From: Anaerolineae bacterium | GTDB taxonomy: Bacteria > Chloroflexota > Anaerolineae > DRVO01 | DNA length: 5,811 nt | Direction: 5' to 3' | Assembly (NCBI GenBank): GCA_012719195.1 | Contig: JAAYAV010000486.1 | Location: 1 to 5,811, forward strand | Part shown: piece after piece, positions 5,256 through 5,811 of the stretch | How the letters are laid out: each line of letters opens with the position of its first letter | How positions within the stretch are numbered: the stretch's first letter is position 1 | Notes under the pieces: generated by a model | Database searches by the model: none | Seen by the model: the letters and a program-made list of their open reading frames with translations, nothing else | What the model was told of the DNA's origin: nothing | Made by a program: the position numbers and the translations under genes

Positions 5256-5280
5256 GCGTGGAGGGGTCTGCCGTCCACGC
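5256..5280. repeat. Last hairpin of the intergenic array
   Basis: GCGTGGA (5256-5262) and TCCACGC (5274-5280) form a perfect 7-bp inverted repeat with an 11-base loop; on plus-strand RNA two further G-U pairs (5255-5281, 5254-5282) could extend it. GTCCAC within its right arm region can also pair with GTGGAC at 5201-5206, the degenerate fourth repeat start. Confidence 0.5.
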
Positions 5281-5404
5281 TGTCTGCAGTCAGCGGGATG
5301 CAGTGGACCCGGCGGGTTGAGCATGACGAGAGGGCGGCGGCACGCTAACATGGGGCGCGGCCGCCAGGCCAAGCTCCAAAGCTGACGGTTCGGGGAGGGA
5401 CACG

Positions 5405-5811
5405 ATGCAGCCACGGATGGACATGGCCGCCATGCGGGAGCGTCTGGAGCAGATGGTCCGCCCATGGCACGAGGGCCTCGCGCGACCCGCGGCGATGCAG
5501 GAGGACGTGCTCAAGCGGCTGCTGGCCGGGTTCGCGCGGACGGCCTACGGGCGCGAGCACGGGGCGGAGTCGGTGGGCTCGGTGGCGGAGTACCGCCGGC
5601 TCTTCCCGGTCATGACCTACGAGTCGTACGAGCCCCTCATCCGCCGGGTCATGGGCGGCGAGACAGAGCTGCTGCTCTACGAGGAGCCGGTGGGGTGGGC
5701 CATCACGCGGGGCAGCACCAAGGGCAGCTCCAAGTTCATCCCCATGACGCCCACCGATCTGAAGGTGCGCGTGAGCGCGGGGCGGGCGGTGGTCAACTAC
5801 GTCCTGCGCAC
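5405..5811 (+). CDS. GH3-family acyl-adenylating/acyl-amido synthetase-like protein (N-terminal 135 residues, cut by window end)
   Basis: The frame starts at ATG 5405 with GGGGAGGG (5392-5399; core GGAGG 5394-5398) 6 bases upstream and stays open to the window edge, giving 135 codons of a family normally around 500-600 residues. The sequence matches the GH3 family (plant GH3-type, adenylate-forming fold): FPVMTYESYEPLIRRVMGGE at about 67-86, then LLYEEPVGWAI, then the ATP-phosphate loop TRGSTKGSSKFIP (101-113), comparable to SGTTQGKPKFIP of plant members. In plants these enzymes adenylate a carboxylic acid such as a hormone and join it to an amino acid; bacterial relatives mostly have no known substrate. 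Arginine at 102 replaces the usual serine of the loop. The upstream in-frame methionines argue for M1 as the start only through the ribosome site; M5, M7 and M10 are also possible. No functional tie to the glycan genes is visible. Confidence 0.88.
   Translation, partial: MQPRMDMAAMRERLEQMVRPWHEGLARPAAMQEDVLKRLLAGFARTAYGREHGAESVGSVAEYRRLFPVMTYESYEPLIRRVMGGETELLLYEEPVGWAITRGSTKGSSKFIPMTPTDLKVRVSAGRAVVNYVLR

Larger units (their letters stand above)
4912..5404. other. 493-bp intergenic region between divergent bactofilin and GH3-like genes
   Basis: No convincing protein gene lies here. The bactofilin leader and promoter occupy 4912-4978; a hairpin and tandem-repeat array occupies 5034-5280; 5281-5404 leads to the GH3-like gene. 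No good promoter for the GH3-like gene is obvious: TAACAT (5346-5351) is a weak -10 candidate without a well-spaced -35, and TTGAGC (5317-5322) is too far away at 23 bp. Open frames across the repeat on both strands exist only because the 27-bp unit is a multiple of three. Confidence 0.8.

Noticed and set aside
5126..5320. Plus-strand open frame with repeated MAEPCLAAD peptide
   Set aside because: Again a by-product of a repeat unit divisible by three; no ribosome site before the first ATG and no protein-like sequence outside the repeat.
5004..5465. 153-codon minus-strand open frame with a repeated LGMALPCPL peptide
   Set aside because: The repeat peptide is only the 27-bp hairpin unit translated; the frame runs antisense over the GH3-like start and its ribosome site, and has no domain-like sequence.

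Overview
The window is GC-rich bacterial chromosome with a strong G/C bias at third codon positions, GTG and TTG start codons, and compact packing with overlapping gene ends. The gene types (a membrane GT2 synthase, a Wzz-like co-polymerase with a YYTWLASEYL stretch, a bactofilin, a bacterial GH3-family enzyme) would fit a Chloroflexota-type or similar environmental bacterium. That placement is inference from protein style only. No phage, plasmid, IS, CRISPR, tRNA or rRNA signal was seen.

Region by region: (1) 2-73 is probably the last 23 codons of a plus-strand gene entering from the left. (2) 56-2855 holds a minus-strand cluster, in transcription order a GT4 glycosyltransferase (2855-1749), a Wzz/chain-length-determinant family membrane protein (1643-921) and a class I SAM-dependent methyltransferase (856-56). 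(3) 2856-2984 is a short divergent promoter region. It has a good sigma70-type promoter in each direction, both with the -10 hexamer TATACT, and a 6-bp-arm dyad lying midway between them. (4) 2985-4490 encodes a plus-strand processive-type GT2 membrane glycosyltransferase (D, DAD, ED, QxxRW motifs). (5) 4456-4911 is a minus-strand bactofilin whose 3' end overlaps the GT2 3' end by 35 bp; it is driven by a near-consensus promoter (TTGACA, 17 bp, TATAGT). (6) 4912-5404 is a 493-bp non-coding region between divergent genes. About 250 bp of it (5034-5280) is a series of eight hairpins, including three tandem 27-bp units each carrying its own palindrome. (7) 5405-5811 is the 5' part of a GH3-family (ANL-like acyl-adenylating) enzyme cut by the window edge.

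Together the GT4, GT2 and Wzz-like proteins suggest synthesis and length control or export of a cell-surface polysaccharide. The methyltransferase may modify the glycan or a precursor, but this rests only on position. The bactofilin is a cytoskeletal polymer protein of a type often tied to envelope or cell-shape functions; any link to the glycan genes is inferred from adjacency. The GH3-like gene has its own ribosome-binding site and no visible functional link. The part least explained by known gene families is the hairpin and tandem-repeat array at 5034-5280.
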